From positions 1 through 42,109 of the forward strand of contig JADHNI010000030.1 of the NCBI GenBank assembly GCA_016779585.1: a DNA stretch of 42,109 nucleotides, read 5' to 3'. The notes below the pieces were generated by a model. It did no database searches, was not told the origin of the DNA, and saw nothing but the letters and a program-made list of their open reading frames with translations. A program made the translations under genes and the position numbers. Of the stretch, positions 8,008 through 16,346 are shown piece after piece. Each line of letters begins with the position of its first letter. The first letter of the stretch is position 1. Source of the stretch: Pseudomonadales bacterium. Lineage in GTDB: Bacteria > Pseudomonadota > Gammaproteobacteria > Pseudomonadales > Azotimanducaceae.

Positions 8008-9030
8008 TTAAGCGTCAGTATTCGTGTAATGAATGGCTGAAACCGCACGCAGCTCGGCTGCTTTATCCTCAGGGCAACCGTCGTTCAGGAAGTGCCCCCC
8101 TCCGGTTTCGACACTGGCGAGGTACTTCTGCAGCCCGGGCTGGCGCATTGGCGGGTGAATCTGGATATGCATGTGATAGTTAGCGTAACTATCCGGTTTG
8201 TCGCAGGGCGACTGGTGCAGGAGCATCATGTAGGGAAAGTCCCGCTGCCAGAGATTGTCGTACCGGACCAGAACCTCGTGTAAAACACTGGCCAGGTCAT
8301 CGCGGGCGTCATCATCCAGCTCATGGATAAACTGGTGCTGTTGCCGGGGTACCACGTAGACTTCATAGGGAAACCGGGCAAAGAATGGCACAAAGGCAAC
8401 TACCCTTTGTGTTGAAACCACTATCCTTTGGCCGTCCGATTCCTCGGCGCTGATCATCCTCGTCATCAACGGCTCGGCACTGCGTTCAAACACCTCGGCT
8501 TCACGTCGAATACCATCGAGCACAAATCCCGGGGCGTAGATCTGGCCATGGGGATGGTTGTTCGAGACACCAACGACCTCACCCTTGTTCTCGAAAATGA
8601 GCACCGAAGATACTTCCGGATTATCAATCAGCGTTTGTATCTCAATCGCCCAGGTTTCAATCAGCTGCCGGGTCTGCGCCACCGTCATCCGCGCCAGGGA
8701 ACCATTGTGATTCGGTGAGTAACAAATGACCCGGCATAGTCCGCCAGCGGGCTCAACCTGAAAAAAGTTATCTGCGGGTACCTGCACCTCAGGCGCGGGC
8801 ACCGAGTAGGAAGGATGATCATTGTTAAAGACAAAAATGCCGTCGTAGCTGGGATTTTGCTCCCCCGATACCCTTGAATTACCCGGGCAGAGGTAACAAC
8901 CCGAATCATGTTCATCCAGTGAGGGAGCCGACGCAATCTCATCGGACCCTGACCAGGGCCTGGTATTGCGATGGCTGGTGATGGTGACCCATTCCTCACG
9001 CAAGGGATGCCAGCGACGCTCCCAGGTCAT
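8008..9030 (-). CDS. galT: Galactose-1-phosphate uridylyltransferase
   Basis: A 340-residue histidine-triad-type uridylyltransferase of the Leloir pathway, exchanging UMP between UDP-glucose and galactose-1-phosphate. NNHPHGQIYAP contains the HPH active site, whose second histidine is the nucleophile that carries UMP. GCYLCPGN supplies the two zinc cysteines and SPNHNGS a further zinc histidine. The ATG at 9030 opens MTWERRWHPLREEW, matching family N-termini, with AGGCG upstream. It starts only 10 bases after cimA and is probably co-transcribed with leuC-leuD-cimA, an odd partnership. No galE or galK is visible. Some GalT relatives use other sugar phosphates, but the motif set is typical. Confidence 0.93.
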   Translation of the reverse strand: MTWERRWHPLREEWVTITSHRNTRPWSGSDEIASAPSLDEHDSGCYLCPGNSRVSGEQNPSYDGIFVFNNDHPSYSVPAPEVQVPADNFFQVEPAGGLCRVICYSPNHNGSLARMTVAQTRQLIETWAIEIQTLIDNPEVSSVLIFENKGEVVGVSNNHPHGQIYAPGFVLDGIRREAEVFERSAEPLMTRMISAEESDGQRIVVSTQRVVAFVPFFARFPYEVYVVPRQQHQFIHELDDDARDDLASVLHEVLVRYDNLWQRDFPYMMLLHQSPCDKPDSYANYHMHIQIHPPMRQPGLQKYLASVETGGGHFLNDGCPEDKAAELRAVSAIHYTNTDA

Positions 9031-9040
9031 CGAAGGTCGC

Positions 9041-10690
9041 CTACTGTGTGGAGGACTGGGACCTGGTTGGCACAGCCCCGGCAGTATCCGGTGCAAGCTC
9101 GGAAACAAAATCACCGTGCTGCATCAGTGCGTACTGGTAGGCTTCGACAAGTGCGTTCCAGCTCGCCTTGATGATATCGACATTGACCCCGATGGTACCG
9201 AAGATTTCTCCCTGGAAACTGTGCTCAAGGTAGACACGAACCTTCGCCGCGGTTTCTTCGGTGCTGTTCACCACCCTCACACTGAAGTCGGTCAGGTGCA
9301 GATCGTTCACCACGGGGAATTTTTCCTGCAGGGTTTTGCGCATGGCACGGTCAAGCGCATCTACAGGGCCGTTACCTTCCGCTGCGCAGAGCTCAATGTG
9401 ATCATCAATTCCTATCTTGACGCTGGCCTCGATCAGGCCATCGGAATCAGAATGCTCTTCATTGCTCGGCGAGTAAATTCGAAAATAGATGGGATCGAAG
9501 GCAGGCTTGTACTTGCCGATATGACGGCGTACCACCAGGTCAAAACTACCGTCGGCATTTTCGAAAGAGTAGCCCGCGTGTTCTTTGTCCTGCACCTCGT
9601 TCAGAATCGCTTTCACAGCCCCACTATCTTCCAGTTCCGGGTAACGGTTTGAGAGTTTTGCTTTCAGGTTCGAACCACCGGCCAGTTCACTGATCAGGAT
9701 CTTGCGTGAATTACCGACCAGTTCCGGATCAATGTGTTCATAAGTTTCAGGGTTTCTCTGCACTGCACTAACGTGCACACCGCCCTTGTGCGCAAACGCG
9801 CTGGGACCAACGAAAGGCTGCCCTGTCGGGCCCTGAATACCCAGGTACTCCCAGACCTTCCGGGAAAGATTGGTCAGGCCTTTTATGCGACCTTCCGGGA
9901 GACACTCGTAACCCATCTTGAGCTCGAGATTACCAAGAATGGACGTCAGGTCGACGTTTCCGCAGCGCTCTCCAATGCCGTTGATGGTACCGTGAACCTG
10001 CACCACACCTTCTTCAATCGCACGAAGCGTGTTCGCGACCGCAAGACCGCCGTCGTTATGTACGTGGATACCCAGCTTGATACCGGGAATCTCCTTGCGC
10101 ACTTCACGGATCGCATGACCCAGCTCGTGCGGCATCACACCACCGTTAGTATCACAGAGAATGACCCGCTCGGCGCCGCCATCCACCGCCGCCTGGATAG
10201 AGGCCAGCGCATAACCCGGATCGCTCTTGAAGCCATCGAAAAAATGTTCTGCATCATAGAAGACAGGGTTACCGGTCTGCTCTTTCAGGTGCGCCACAGA
10301 ATTGTTGATCATCTCGAGGTTTCGGTCGGGTGAGACCCTGAGTGCCTGCTCAACATGCAGGTCCCAGGTCTTCCCGAAAATGCAGGTCACGTCGGCCTTT
10401 GCGGCTATCAGCTTCTGCAGAAAGAAGTCTTCGGATGGATCCGCATCTGATCGGTGAGTGGAGCCGAAAGCCACAACACGCAGGTGCTGCAGCTCGAGTT
10501 CGCGCACCTTTGAAAAGTATTCATCGTCTTTTGGATTAGAGCCCGGCCAACCGCCTTCTACAAAATCAACGCCGACGGCATCCAGCTCTTTTGTAATATC
10601 GAGCTTGTCTGCCAGCGACAGGTTGACGCCCTCCCCCTGGTTACCATCACGAAGGGTGGTGTCGTAGATTTCGATCTTCTTTCTGGCCAT
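9041..10690 (-). CDS. cimA: (R)-citramalate synthase
   Basis: A 549-residue enzyme of the isopropylmalate/homocitrate synthase family that condenses pyruvate and acetyl-CoA to (R)-citramalate, the first step of threonine-independent isoleucine synthesis. IEIYDTTLRDGNQ at the start holds the metal-binding aspartate, GIHVHNDGGLAVAN the two metal histidines, and NGIGERCGNVDL follows. The C-terminal third (about residues 400-549) is the LeuA-like allosteric dimer domain. Overall length and the opening KIEIYDTTLRDG fit the long CimA type better than LeuA. The ATG at 10690 has AGGAGAGG upstream, overlapping the leuD stop codon 10 bases away. The leuCD neighbours supply the next step. Feedback by isoleucine is usual in the family but not visible here. 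Confidence 0.93.
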   Translation of the reverse strand: MARKKIEIYDTTLRDGNQGEGVNLSLADKLDITKELDAVGVDFVEGGWPGSNPKDDEYFSKVRELELQHLRVVAFGSTHRSDADPSEDFFLQKLIAAKADVTCIFGKTWDLHVEQALRVSPDRNLEMINNSVAHLKEQTGNPVFYDAEHFFDGFKSDPGYALASIQAAVDGGAERVILCDTNGGVMPHELGHAIREVRKEIPGIKLGIHVHNDGGLAVANTLRAIEEGVVQVHGTINGIGERCGNVDLTSILGNLELKMGYECLPEGRIKGLTNLSRKVWEYLGIQGPTGQPFVGPSAFAHKGGVHVSAVQRNPETYEHIDPELVGNSRKILISELAGGSNLKAKLSNRYPELEDSGAVKAILNEVQDKEHAGYSFENADGSFDLVVRRHIGKYKPAFDPIYFRIYSPSNEEHSDSDGLIEASVKIGIDDHIELCAAEGNGPVDALDRAMRKTLQEKFPVVNDLHLTDFSVRVVNSTEETAAKVRVYLEHSFQGEIFGTIGVNVDIIKASWNALVEAYQYALMQHGDFVSELAPDTAGAVPTRSQSSTQ

Positions 10691-10700
10691 GGGCCTCTCC

Positions 10701-11288
10701 TCAGGCGTAACCCAACTTCTGAGCGGTATCCTGGATCTGGTCACGGGCACTCAACAGGTTGTCGAGCGGATCATAAGTCGCTGCCAGGAAGGCTTCACGT
10801 GTCGAGGCCTTCATGGTCATCGGATAAATCTCATTGGCAAAAATAATCTGCTGCCCTTCAAGGTCGAGGATCAGTTCCTCCTCCGGGTTGCTCTCAACCT
10901 GCGCCGCGAGCCTGGATCGGTTTTCTTTATCCATGACAACACAGGGGATTCCCAGTGTTGTGCAGTTACCGTGGAAAATTTCAGCAAAAGAACCGGCAAT
11001 CACAGCTTTCAGACCAAACTTCTGGATAGCCTGTGGCGCGTGCTCACGACTGGAACCACAACCAAAATTATCATCGGAAATCAGGATTTCAGCACCCGCA
11101 TGCTTTCCTTCATCCAACGGATGCCCCTTTGTATTACCGTCAGCATCAAAACGCTCATCAAAAAACAGGGACGGACCCAGTTCGTCGAACGTCACACACT
11201 TCAGGAAACGCGCCGGGATAATTCGGTCTGTATCGATGTCATTGCCAGGCACGTAAACGCCGCGACCGGCTACCTTTGTAATACTCAT
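10701..11288 (-). CDS. leuD: 3-isopropylmalate/citraconate dehydratase small subunit
   Basis: A 195-residue swivel subunit of the LeuCD hydro-lyase. [15 protein letters not shown] at the N-terminus and [15 protein letters not shown] in the middle are diagnostic. With LeuC it isomerises isopropylmalate, and many such enzymes also convert citramalate to 3-methylmalate through citraconate. The ATG overlaps the leuC stop by 4 bases (ATGA), so expression is coupled, and cimA follows 10 bases later. The cimA partnership suggests this copy serves the citramalate pathway, perhaps as well as leucine. Length is normal. Confidence 0.95.
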   Translation of the reverse strand: MSITKVAGRGVYVPGNDIDTDRIIPARFLKCVTFDELGPSLFFDERFDADGNTKGHPLDEGKHAGAEILISDDNFGCGSSREHAPQAIQKFGLKAVIAGSFAEIFHGNCTTLGIPCVVMDKENRSRLAAQVESNPEEELILDLEGQQIIFANEIYPMTMKASTREAFLAATYDPLDNLLSARDQIQDTAQKLGYA

Positions 11289-12706
11289 GCCGCATCCTCC
11301 TGCAGGCCGAAGACTTCCCGGGCATCAGCCACGCTACCCTGGATCGCGGAAGCCGCCACCATGATTGGGCTCATGAGGATTGTCCTTCCGGTAGGTGATC
11401 CCTGGCGACCGATAAAGTTTCGGTTCGAACTGGAAGCGCAAACCTCGTCACCAACCAGCTTGTCCGGGTTCATCGCAAGGCACATGGAACAACCGGGTTT
11501 ACGCCACTCAAATCCCGCATCTTCAAACACCTTATCCAGTCCTTCCGCACGGGCATCTTTATCGACCTGTTCAGATCCGGGAACCGCAATGGCGCGGACA
11601 TTGGGTGCCACTTTCTTCCCGGCAATAACCCTGGCCACGGCCTGGAAATCACTTAGCCGACCATTAGTGCAACTGCCGATAAACGCCACATCGATCTTTG
11701 TACCCTTGATTGGCGCGTCAGCTTTAAGTTTCATGTAATCAAGCGCATCGGTGATCAGGTCCTTGTCGAGACCTTCTGCCTTGTCTGGCGAGGGCACAAT
11801 CTCTTCGATGGAGATCGCCTGTGCTGGCGTTACACCCCAGGTCACGGTCGGTTTGATGTCTTTTGCATCGATGACCACTTCGTCATCATATTGAGCATCG
11901 GGGTCGCTTGCATAGCTGCGCCACTTCTCGCAGGCCGCATCAAATTCCGCACCCTGGGGAACGCGCTCCCTGCCTTTCAGGAATTCAAAAGTGGTTTCAT
12001 CCGGGTTGATGTATCCGCAACGGGCACCACCTTCGATACTCATGTTGCAGACCGTCATGCGCTCTTCCATGGTCATGGCGTCGATCACGGAACCGGCATA
12101 CTCGTAGGCATAACCAACACCGCCGTTCACACCCAGGATTCGAATGATGTGCAGGATCACGTCCTTGGCGGTGACGCCGACCCCCAGCTCACCCTCAACG
12201 CGGATGCGACGAACTTTCAATGGATCCATCGCAAGTGTCTGACTGGCCAGTACGTCACGTACCTGGCTGGTACCGATACCGAGGGCAATACAGCCGAAAG
12301 CACCGTGAGTTGCGGTGTGACTGTCGCCGCAACAGATTGTCATTCCCGGCTGGGTCAGCCCCTTTTCCGGGCCGACGACATGAACAATTCCCTGGGAGCC
12401 GGATTCCGGTGCAAAGAACTCAATTCCGTGTTCCGAAGTGGCATCGCTCAGCACCTGGATCATTTGTTCAGCCATATCGTCCTGCAATGGTCGTGACTGA
12501 TTGTCCGTGGGAATAATGTGATCCACGGTGGCAAAGGTTCTGCCCGGGAAAGCCACAGACAGGCCCTTGTCTTTCAACATGCCGAAAGCCTGCGGACTGG
12601 TTACCTCATGGATCAGGTGAAGCGCCATAAACACCTGGTACTGCCCGCTGTCCAGCTGGCGTACAGTGTGATCGTCCCAGACTTTCTGGAAAAGGTTTTT
12701 GCCCAC
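11285..12706 (-). CDS. leuC: 3-isopropylmalate/citraconate dehydratase large subunit
   Basis: A 473-residue aconitase-family subunit that holds the [4Fe-4S] cluster and the catalytic residues. Cluster cysteines are seen in FIGSCTNGR and in [28 protein letters not shown] and [16 protein letters not shown] are further hallmarks. The start is GTG at 12704-12706, with GGAG 7 bases upstream. It is the first gene of the leuC-leuD-cimA-galT run, so the promoter should lie in the 120 bases before it. A TAAAAT box is present there on the minus strand, but I could not find a convincing -35. Length matches bacterial-type LeuC. Confidence 0.95.
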   Translation of the reverse strand: MGKNLFQKVWDDHTVRQLDSGQYQVFMALHLIHEVTSPQAFGMLKDKGLSVAFPGRTFATVDHIIPTDNQSRPLQDDMAEQMIQVLSDATSEHGIEFFAPESGSQGIVHVVGPEKGLTQPGMTICCGDSHTATHGAFGCIALGIGTSQVRDVLASQTLAMDPLKVRRIRVEGELGVGVTAKDVILHIIRILGVNGGVGYAYEYAGSVIDAMTMEERMTVCNMSIEGGARCGYINPDETTFEFLKGRERVPQGAEFDAACEKWRSYASDPDAQYDDEVVIDAKDIKPTVTWGVTPAQAISIEEIVPSPDKAEGLDKDLITDALDYMKLKADAPIKGTKIDVAFIGSCTNGRLSDFQAVARVIAGKKVAPNVRAIAVPGSEQVDKDARAEGLDKVFEDAGFEWRKPGCSMCLAMNPDKLVGDEVCASSSNRNFIGRQGSPTGRTILMSPIMVAASAIQGSVADAREVFGLQEDAA

Positions 12707-12825
12707 GATTTACTCCGAAATTTGGGTGCAACTGAAAAAGGGGCGGAATTTTAGCACGAATCCCGGGGTGCACTATGGCAATTTGGAATATCCGGGATTC
12801 CGCAAACTACTGGAAAAATAGAGAC

Positions 12826-15135
12826 TTACGTACTTTCCGGGGCAGCTTTCTTACGCACCATGTCAGCGATCTGATTGGCAAATTTGGTGTTCGGCAGAAC
12901 TTCATAATAGTGCATGCCGGTATCTGAAGCCTCGGCATTTCCGTCTTTCCAGATACCGACACTGCCCTCCCTGACCACCAGATCGCGTTGCTTGCCCATG
13001 ACATCCGGGTACTGGCCGACAAAAAACACCTCTTCACCCTCACCTGACCTGGCTTTCAGGCGCTTGAAGTGAACTTCCTTCTGTAGCTTCTCGAAAGCGG
13101 CATCATCAATGACGATGCCGTTCACGTTATAGCGAACCACATGCTGGCCTTTCTCGCCTTTCTGGCTGTCGCCGTCCTCGAGCAGAAAAGCACTGACGTT
13201 AAAATTGCCGGGATCGTACTGGCCGCGCAGCTGCCAGGAACATGATGACATGCGGTCCGAATCTCCGATCGCACTGGAAATCATGATGGGCCTGTTTTCA
13301 TCGATCAGGAACAGTGGTTTGTCGTCCCGGTAGCAGATGCCGATACCGATCTCGAGCAAGGGCAGGCCGGTCTGTTTTGAATGCGCATTTTTCGAGGTGA
13401 TAATGTCCAGAATCTCTTTCGCAATACCGCATGCGCGCGACACACTGAACCATTCATCAGGTGCGTTGTGGTACTCGTAGACACCCAGAATCACGGCGTC
13501 ACCCTCGATAAATACCTTCACCGCGCCGTAAGTCTTGAGCCGTTCGGTAATAGGATTAAAGAAACGCAGGGAGAAATAGGAAGCCGGATTGAGACCCTGT
13601 TTGATCAATTCGGTGGTTACCGTGGTGGAACCACGAACGTCAGCTTTCAGGATGGCATGGTGAACAATTTCCGGCGTTTCATCTGCACCAACATCTTTGA
13701 CTTCATCGCCGCTCAACACCTGGTAAAGGTGGACACCAGCTTTCGCCAAATGGATTTTTTCCGGTTCCGTGATCACTGAAATGCGGTTGAACACTCGATG
13801 TGCGAGTCGGTAATACTTCAGGTGCATCCGGTAGCGGCAGTAGTCTGTCAGAAAACGCACAAAAAGCTCTTCCGGTTCATCCTTTAGCTGCTGCTCAAAT
13901 TCCTTGCGACACTCCTCCAGTTTCGCCACCAGAGCTGCAGCCCCTTCCTCCGCCATGTCGACGACATCCTGTATCCGGCGAGAGTCATTACCTGAAACCA
14001 GCTCGAGTACCTCCTCAACATTCAGCTGCTCCAGGTCTGCCTGAACCAGTTTTTCGCGGAGTGCGTAGCTGGCAAGTGCCAACCTTAGCGCCTTGTTGTC
14101 ACCCAACGCTTTCTTCAGGTCCTGGCAGGCTTTCTGCAGTTTCTTCAGGTCACCTTTCAGGCTGGAACCGCTGAAGAAGCCGCCACCTTCCTGCTCCAGG
14201 AGTTTTTCATGAATCTTTTCATCAAACAGCAATCGGATATTTCCAGGGTGCTCCATCCAGGAAAAAGACTCACTGAGTTTATCTTTCTGGTCTTCCGAAG
14301 GACCGAGCATGGGCTGCGCCGCAAACAGGCCACCAAACTCGTCATAGACTTCAGCCTGGGATGCTTCCAGCTTGTCATGCTCCTTCAACTTTAAGAATGG
14401 CTCTTTCGGGAGATGCCTTGAGATACCCTCTTCGATCTTCGCATTCAGCTGTTCAAAATCGGCACCTCTACCCGGCCATACAGCATATTGATCCAGGAGA
14501 AGAAGCGGGTCACGAGGGGATCGACTGTAGAGCAGCGGATTGAACAGCACGAGTGGGGCTTCAGGAAATCCCGGCAATATCTGTTCACGTAACTTTTTGA
14601 GATGATTGTTTTCTTCACGCTGCAGCTGCTTGAGGAACAGGCGCACCAGCCGGTAATAAAACTCGTTGCTATGTTTGCGGAACCAGGTGACCTTTTCCTG
14701 GGTAGCGAGCAGCGACCTTGAGCCGGAATACTGTTGTTGTCCTACCGTCTCTTCCAGCTGACGGCTGTACTTGTCGATGGCTTCACGAACTTCCTCGATA
14801 ATGAACTTGACGATACCAAACTGCAGCAGGTCTATCTGGGCAGGCGTCAGATCTGTTTTAGTTCGATGAAACGTTACCTTCATCAGGTCTGTGTAGGCAT
14901 CACGGACTTCATGCATTACTTCGGAGTTACCTGACATGACCGCGTTACCGGCAACCAGGCGTTTGAAATTCTGTTCGATGGCTTCCTTCACGCGAAGCGT
15001 AAAGTCCGCGGAAATCTCGATATCAGAGTGGTAGTTGTCGATACCTTTGTCGATGGCCTCAAAATCAAGACTGATATTTCGGGGTGCCTTGATCTGCGCG
15101 GTAATGTCCTGCAGTGATGAAATAGCTGTCGACAA
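12826..15135 (-). CDS. Large protein with a degenerate class III nucleotide-cyclase domain, in the AmmeMemoRadiSam locus
   Basis: A 769-residue, largely helical, acidic and probably cytoplasmic protein with no signal peptide or membrane helix. Residues about 1-450 match no family I recognise and include helical charged stretches (315-420). Residues about 485-690 look like an adenylate/guanylate cyclase homology domain: ILKADVRGST (metal Asp499), FIEGDAVILGVYE (metal Asp546), LEIGIGICY and SAIGDSDRMSSCSW. The lysine that normally lies four residues before the second aspartate is replaced (Phe542). The transition-state Asn and Arg positions after IGD align with Arg and Cys. The domain may therefore bind nucleotide without cyclising it. 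The start is TTG at 15135, with AAGGGGA 8 bases upstream that overlaps the radical SAM stop region; the gap is only 11 bases. Function unknown; context ties it to the AmmeMemoRadiSam genes. Confidence 0.85.
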   Translation of the reverse strand: MSTAISSLQDITAQIKAPRNISLDFEAIDKGIDNYHSDIEISADFTLRVKEAIEQNFKRLVAGNAVMSGNSEVMHEVRDAYTDLMKVTFHRTKTDLTPAQIDLLQFGIVKFIIEEVREAIDKYSRQLEETVGQQQYSGSRSLLATQEKVTWFRKHSNEFYYRLVRLFLKQLQREENNHLKKLREQILPGFPEAPLVLFNPLLYSRSPRDPLLLLDQYAVWPGRGADFEQLNAKIEEGISRHLPKEPFLKLKEHDKLEASQAEVYDEFGGLFAAQPMLGPSEDQKDKLSESFSWMEHPGNIRLLFDEKIHEKLLEQEGGGFFSGSSLKGDLKKLQKACQDLKKALGDNKALRLALASYALREKLVQADLEQLNVEEVLELVSGNDSRRIQDVVDMAEEGAAALVAKLEECRKEFEQQLKDEPEELFVRFLTDYCRYRMHLKYYRLAHRVFNRISVITEPEKIHLAKAGVHLYQVLSGDEVKDVGADETPEIVHHAILKADVRGSTTVTTELIKQGLNPASYFSLRFFNPITERLKTYGAVKVFIEGDAVILGVYEYHNAPDEWFSVSRACGIAKEILDIITSKNAHSKQTGLPLLEIGIGICYRDDKPLFLIDENRPIMISSAIGDSDRMSSCSWQLRGQYDPGNFNVSAFLLEDGDSQKGEKGQHVVRYNVNGIVIDDAAFEKLQKEVHFKRLKARSGEGEEVFFVGQYPDVMGKQRDLVVREGSVGIWKDGNAEASDTGMHYYEVLPNTKFANQIADMVRKKAAPEST

Positions 15136-15146
15136 CGCAGATCCCC

Positions 15147-16292
15147 TTATTCTCTAATCGTGACAACCTGTCTCTGGCGACCCCAGTGACCAGGTTGTTC
15201 CTCAAAAACACCCGCAATCCAGGTGCCGCATTTTCTACAGCAGGACTGGCTGTCCAGGTGCCACTCGCCCAGCTGGTACCAGTCCCTTTCTACCTGCCAC
15301 GCCTTGCAATTCGGGCAGTAGGTGGAACCACCTGCCGAATCATGCACATTACCTGTGTAAACGTAGTGCAAGCCAGTGGAAATCGCAATATCCCGGGCCC
15401 GCGCCAGGGTTTCGGCGGGCGTATTCTGGTACTCAAGCATCTTGTAATCCGGATGAAAGGCTGAAAAGTGCATCGGAACATCGGCACCGAGATTGTCGTA
15501 AACCCAACGGGTCATCTCTTCCAGTTCTTTCGATGAATCGTTCTCTCCCGGAATCAGCAGTGTCGTAATTTCAAACCAGACACTGGTTTCATGTTTCAGG
15601 TAAAGCAGGGTGTCGAGCACCGGTGCAAGACGCCCGCCGCAGATCTTGTGATAGAAGCGTTCTGTGAATGCCTTAAGGTCAATGTTGGCGGCATCCATGT
15701 GCTGAAAGAACTCTGCACGAGGTTCGGGGCATACATAACCCGCCGAAACAGCCACGGAATTGATGCCCTCCTCCTTGGCGGCCTGCGCCACATCAATCGC
15801 ATACTCGAGAAAAATGACCGGATCGTTGTAGGTAAAAGCGATGCTGCGACAGCCAGTTTCTCTGGCGACTTTCGCCAGCTGCACAGGTGAAGCCTGATCT
15901 GCCAGCCTGTCCATCTCACGGGACTTGCTCATATCCCAGTTCTGGCAGAACTTGCAGGCAAGATTACAACCAGCAGTGCCAAAGGACAGGACTGGAGTAC
16001 CTGGCAGGAAATGATTCAGGGGTTTCTTTTCAATCGGATCAATGCAGAAGCCACTGGAACGGCCATAGATGGTCAGGACAATTTCGTCACCCTCTCGAGC
16101 ACGCACAAAACAGAGGCCCTGCTGACCATCGCGAAGTTTGCAGAAACGCGGGCACACATCACACTGAAGACGACCGTCTTCCAGTTCATGCCAGTATCGG
16201 CCCACGCTCACGTCCGGATTTTTCTCCTTCCGCGCTTTCTCTTTCTGCGGGCTGGCCCAATCCCAGCCTGTAATGTCTCTGCCCGATGACAT
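15147..16292 (-). CDS. AmmeMemoRadiSam system radical SAM enzyme
   Basis: A 381-residue radical SAM protein. The cluster motif is CNLACKFC (Cys109, 113, 116; CX3CX2C), preceded by GTAG. A cysteine-rich N-terminal segment (CDVCPRFCKL, GLCFVRA) and a C-terminal zinc-ribbon-like pair (YCPNC, CCRKCG) are typical of this subfamily, which resembles pyruvate formate-lyase activating enzymes. The reaction and substrate are not established as far as I know. The start is ATG at 16292, with AGGTG 7 bases upstream; a GTG at 16301 overlaps that site and is less likely. It diverges from the MEMO-AMMECR1 fusion across 54 bases and is followed 11 bases later by the cyclase-like gene. Confidence 0.92.
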   Translation of the reverse strand: MSSGRDITGWDWASPQKEKARKEKNPDVSVGRYWHELEDGRLQCDVCPRFCKLRDGQQGLCFVRAREGDEIVLTIYGRSSGFCIDPIEKKPLNHFLPGTPVLSFGTAGCNLACKFCQNWDMSKSREMDRLADQASPVQLAKVARETGCRSIAFTYNDPVIFLEYAIDVAQAAKEEGINSVAVSAGYVCPEPRAEFFQHMDAANIDLKAFTERFYHKICGGRLAPVLDTLLYLKHETSVWFEITTLLIPGENDSSKELEEMTRWVYDNLGADVPMHFSAFHPDYKMLEYQNTPAETLARARDIAISTGLHYVYTGNVHDSAGGSTYCPNCKAWQVERDWYQLGEWHLDSQSCCRKCGTWIAGVFEEQPGHWGRQRQVVTIRE

Positions 16293-16320
16293 TGGTTTCA
16301 CCTGTCATTGAACCTACAAT
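16292..16320 (+). promoter_or_regulatory. Predicted sigma-70 promoter for the MEMO-AMMECR1 gene
   Basis: TTGGTT (16292-16297) and TACAAT (16315-16320) are separated by 17 bases. Transcription would begin near 16327, leaving a leader of about 20 bases that contains the AGGTGA ribosome-binding site. It lies in the 54-base gap between divergent genes, so it overlaps the start codon region of the radical SAM gene. A clear promoter for the opposite strand was not found in the gap. Confidence 0.45.
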
Positions 16321-16341
16321 GTCTGTGACAAGTTCAGGTGA
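16298..16341. repeat. Inverted repeat in the divergent AmmeMemoRadiSam promoter
   Basis: TCACCTG (16298-16304) and CAGGTGA (16335-16341) are perfect 7-base inverted arms. Each contains the ribosome-binding site (AGGTGA) of one of the two divergent genes. The symmetry could simply arise from two good ribosome-binding sites facing each other, or could be an operator spanning the promoter. Confidence 0.4.
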
Positions 16342-16346
16342 TCCAC

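Noticed and set aside
12785-12801. GGAAT...ATTCC hairpin between leuC and the cyclase-like gene
   Set aside because: Five-base stem with no T-run on either strand, so it does not qualify as a terminator.
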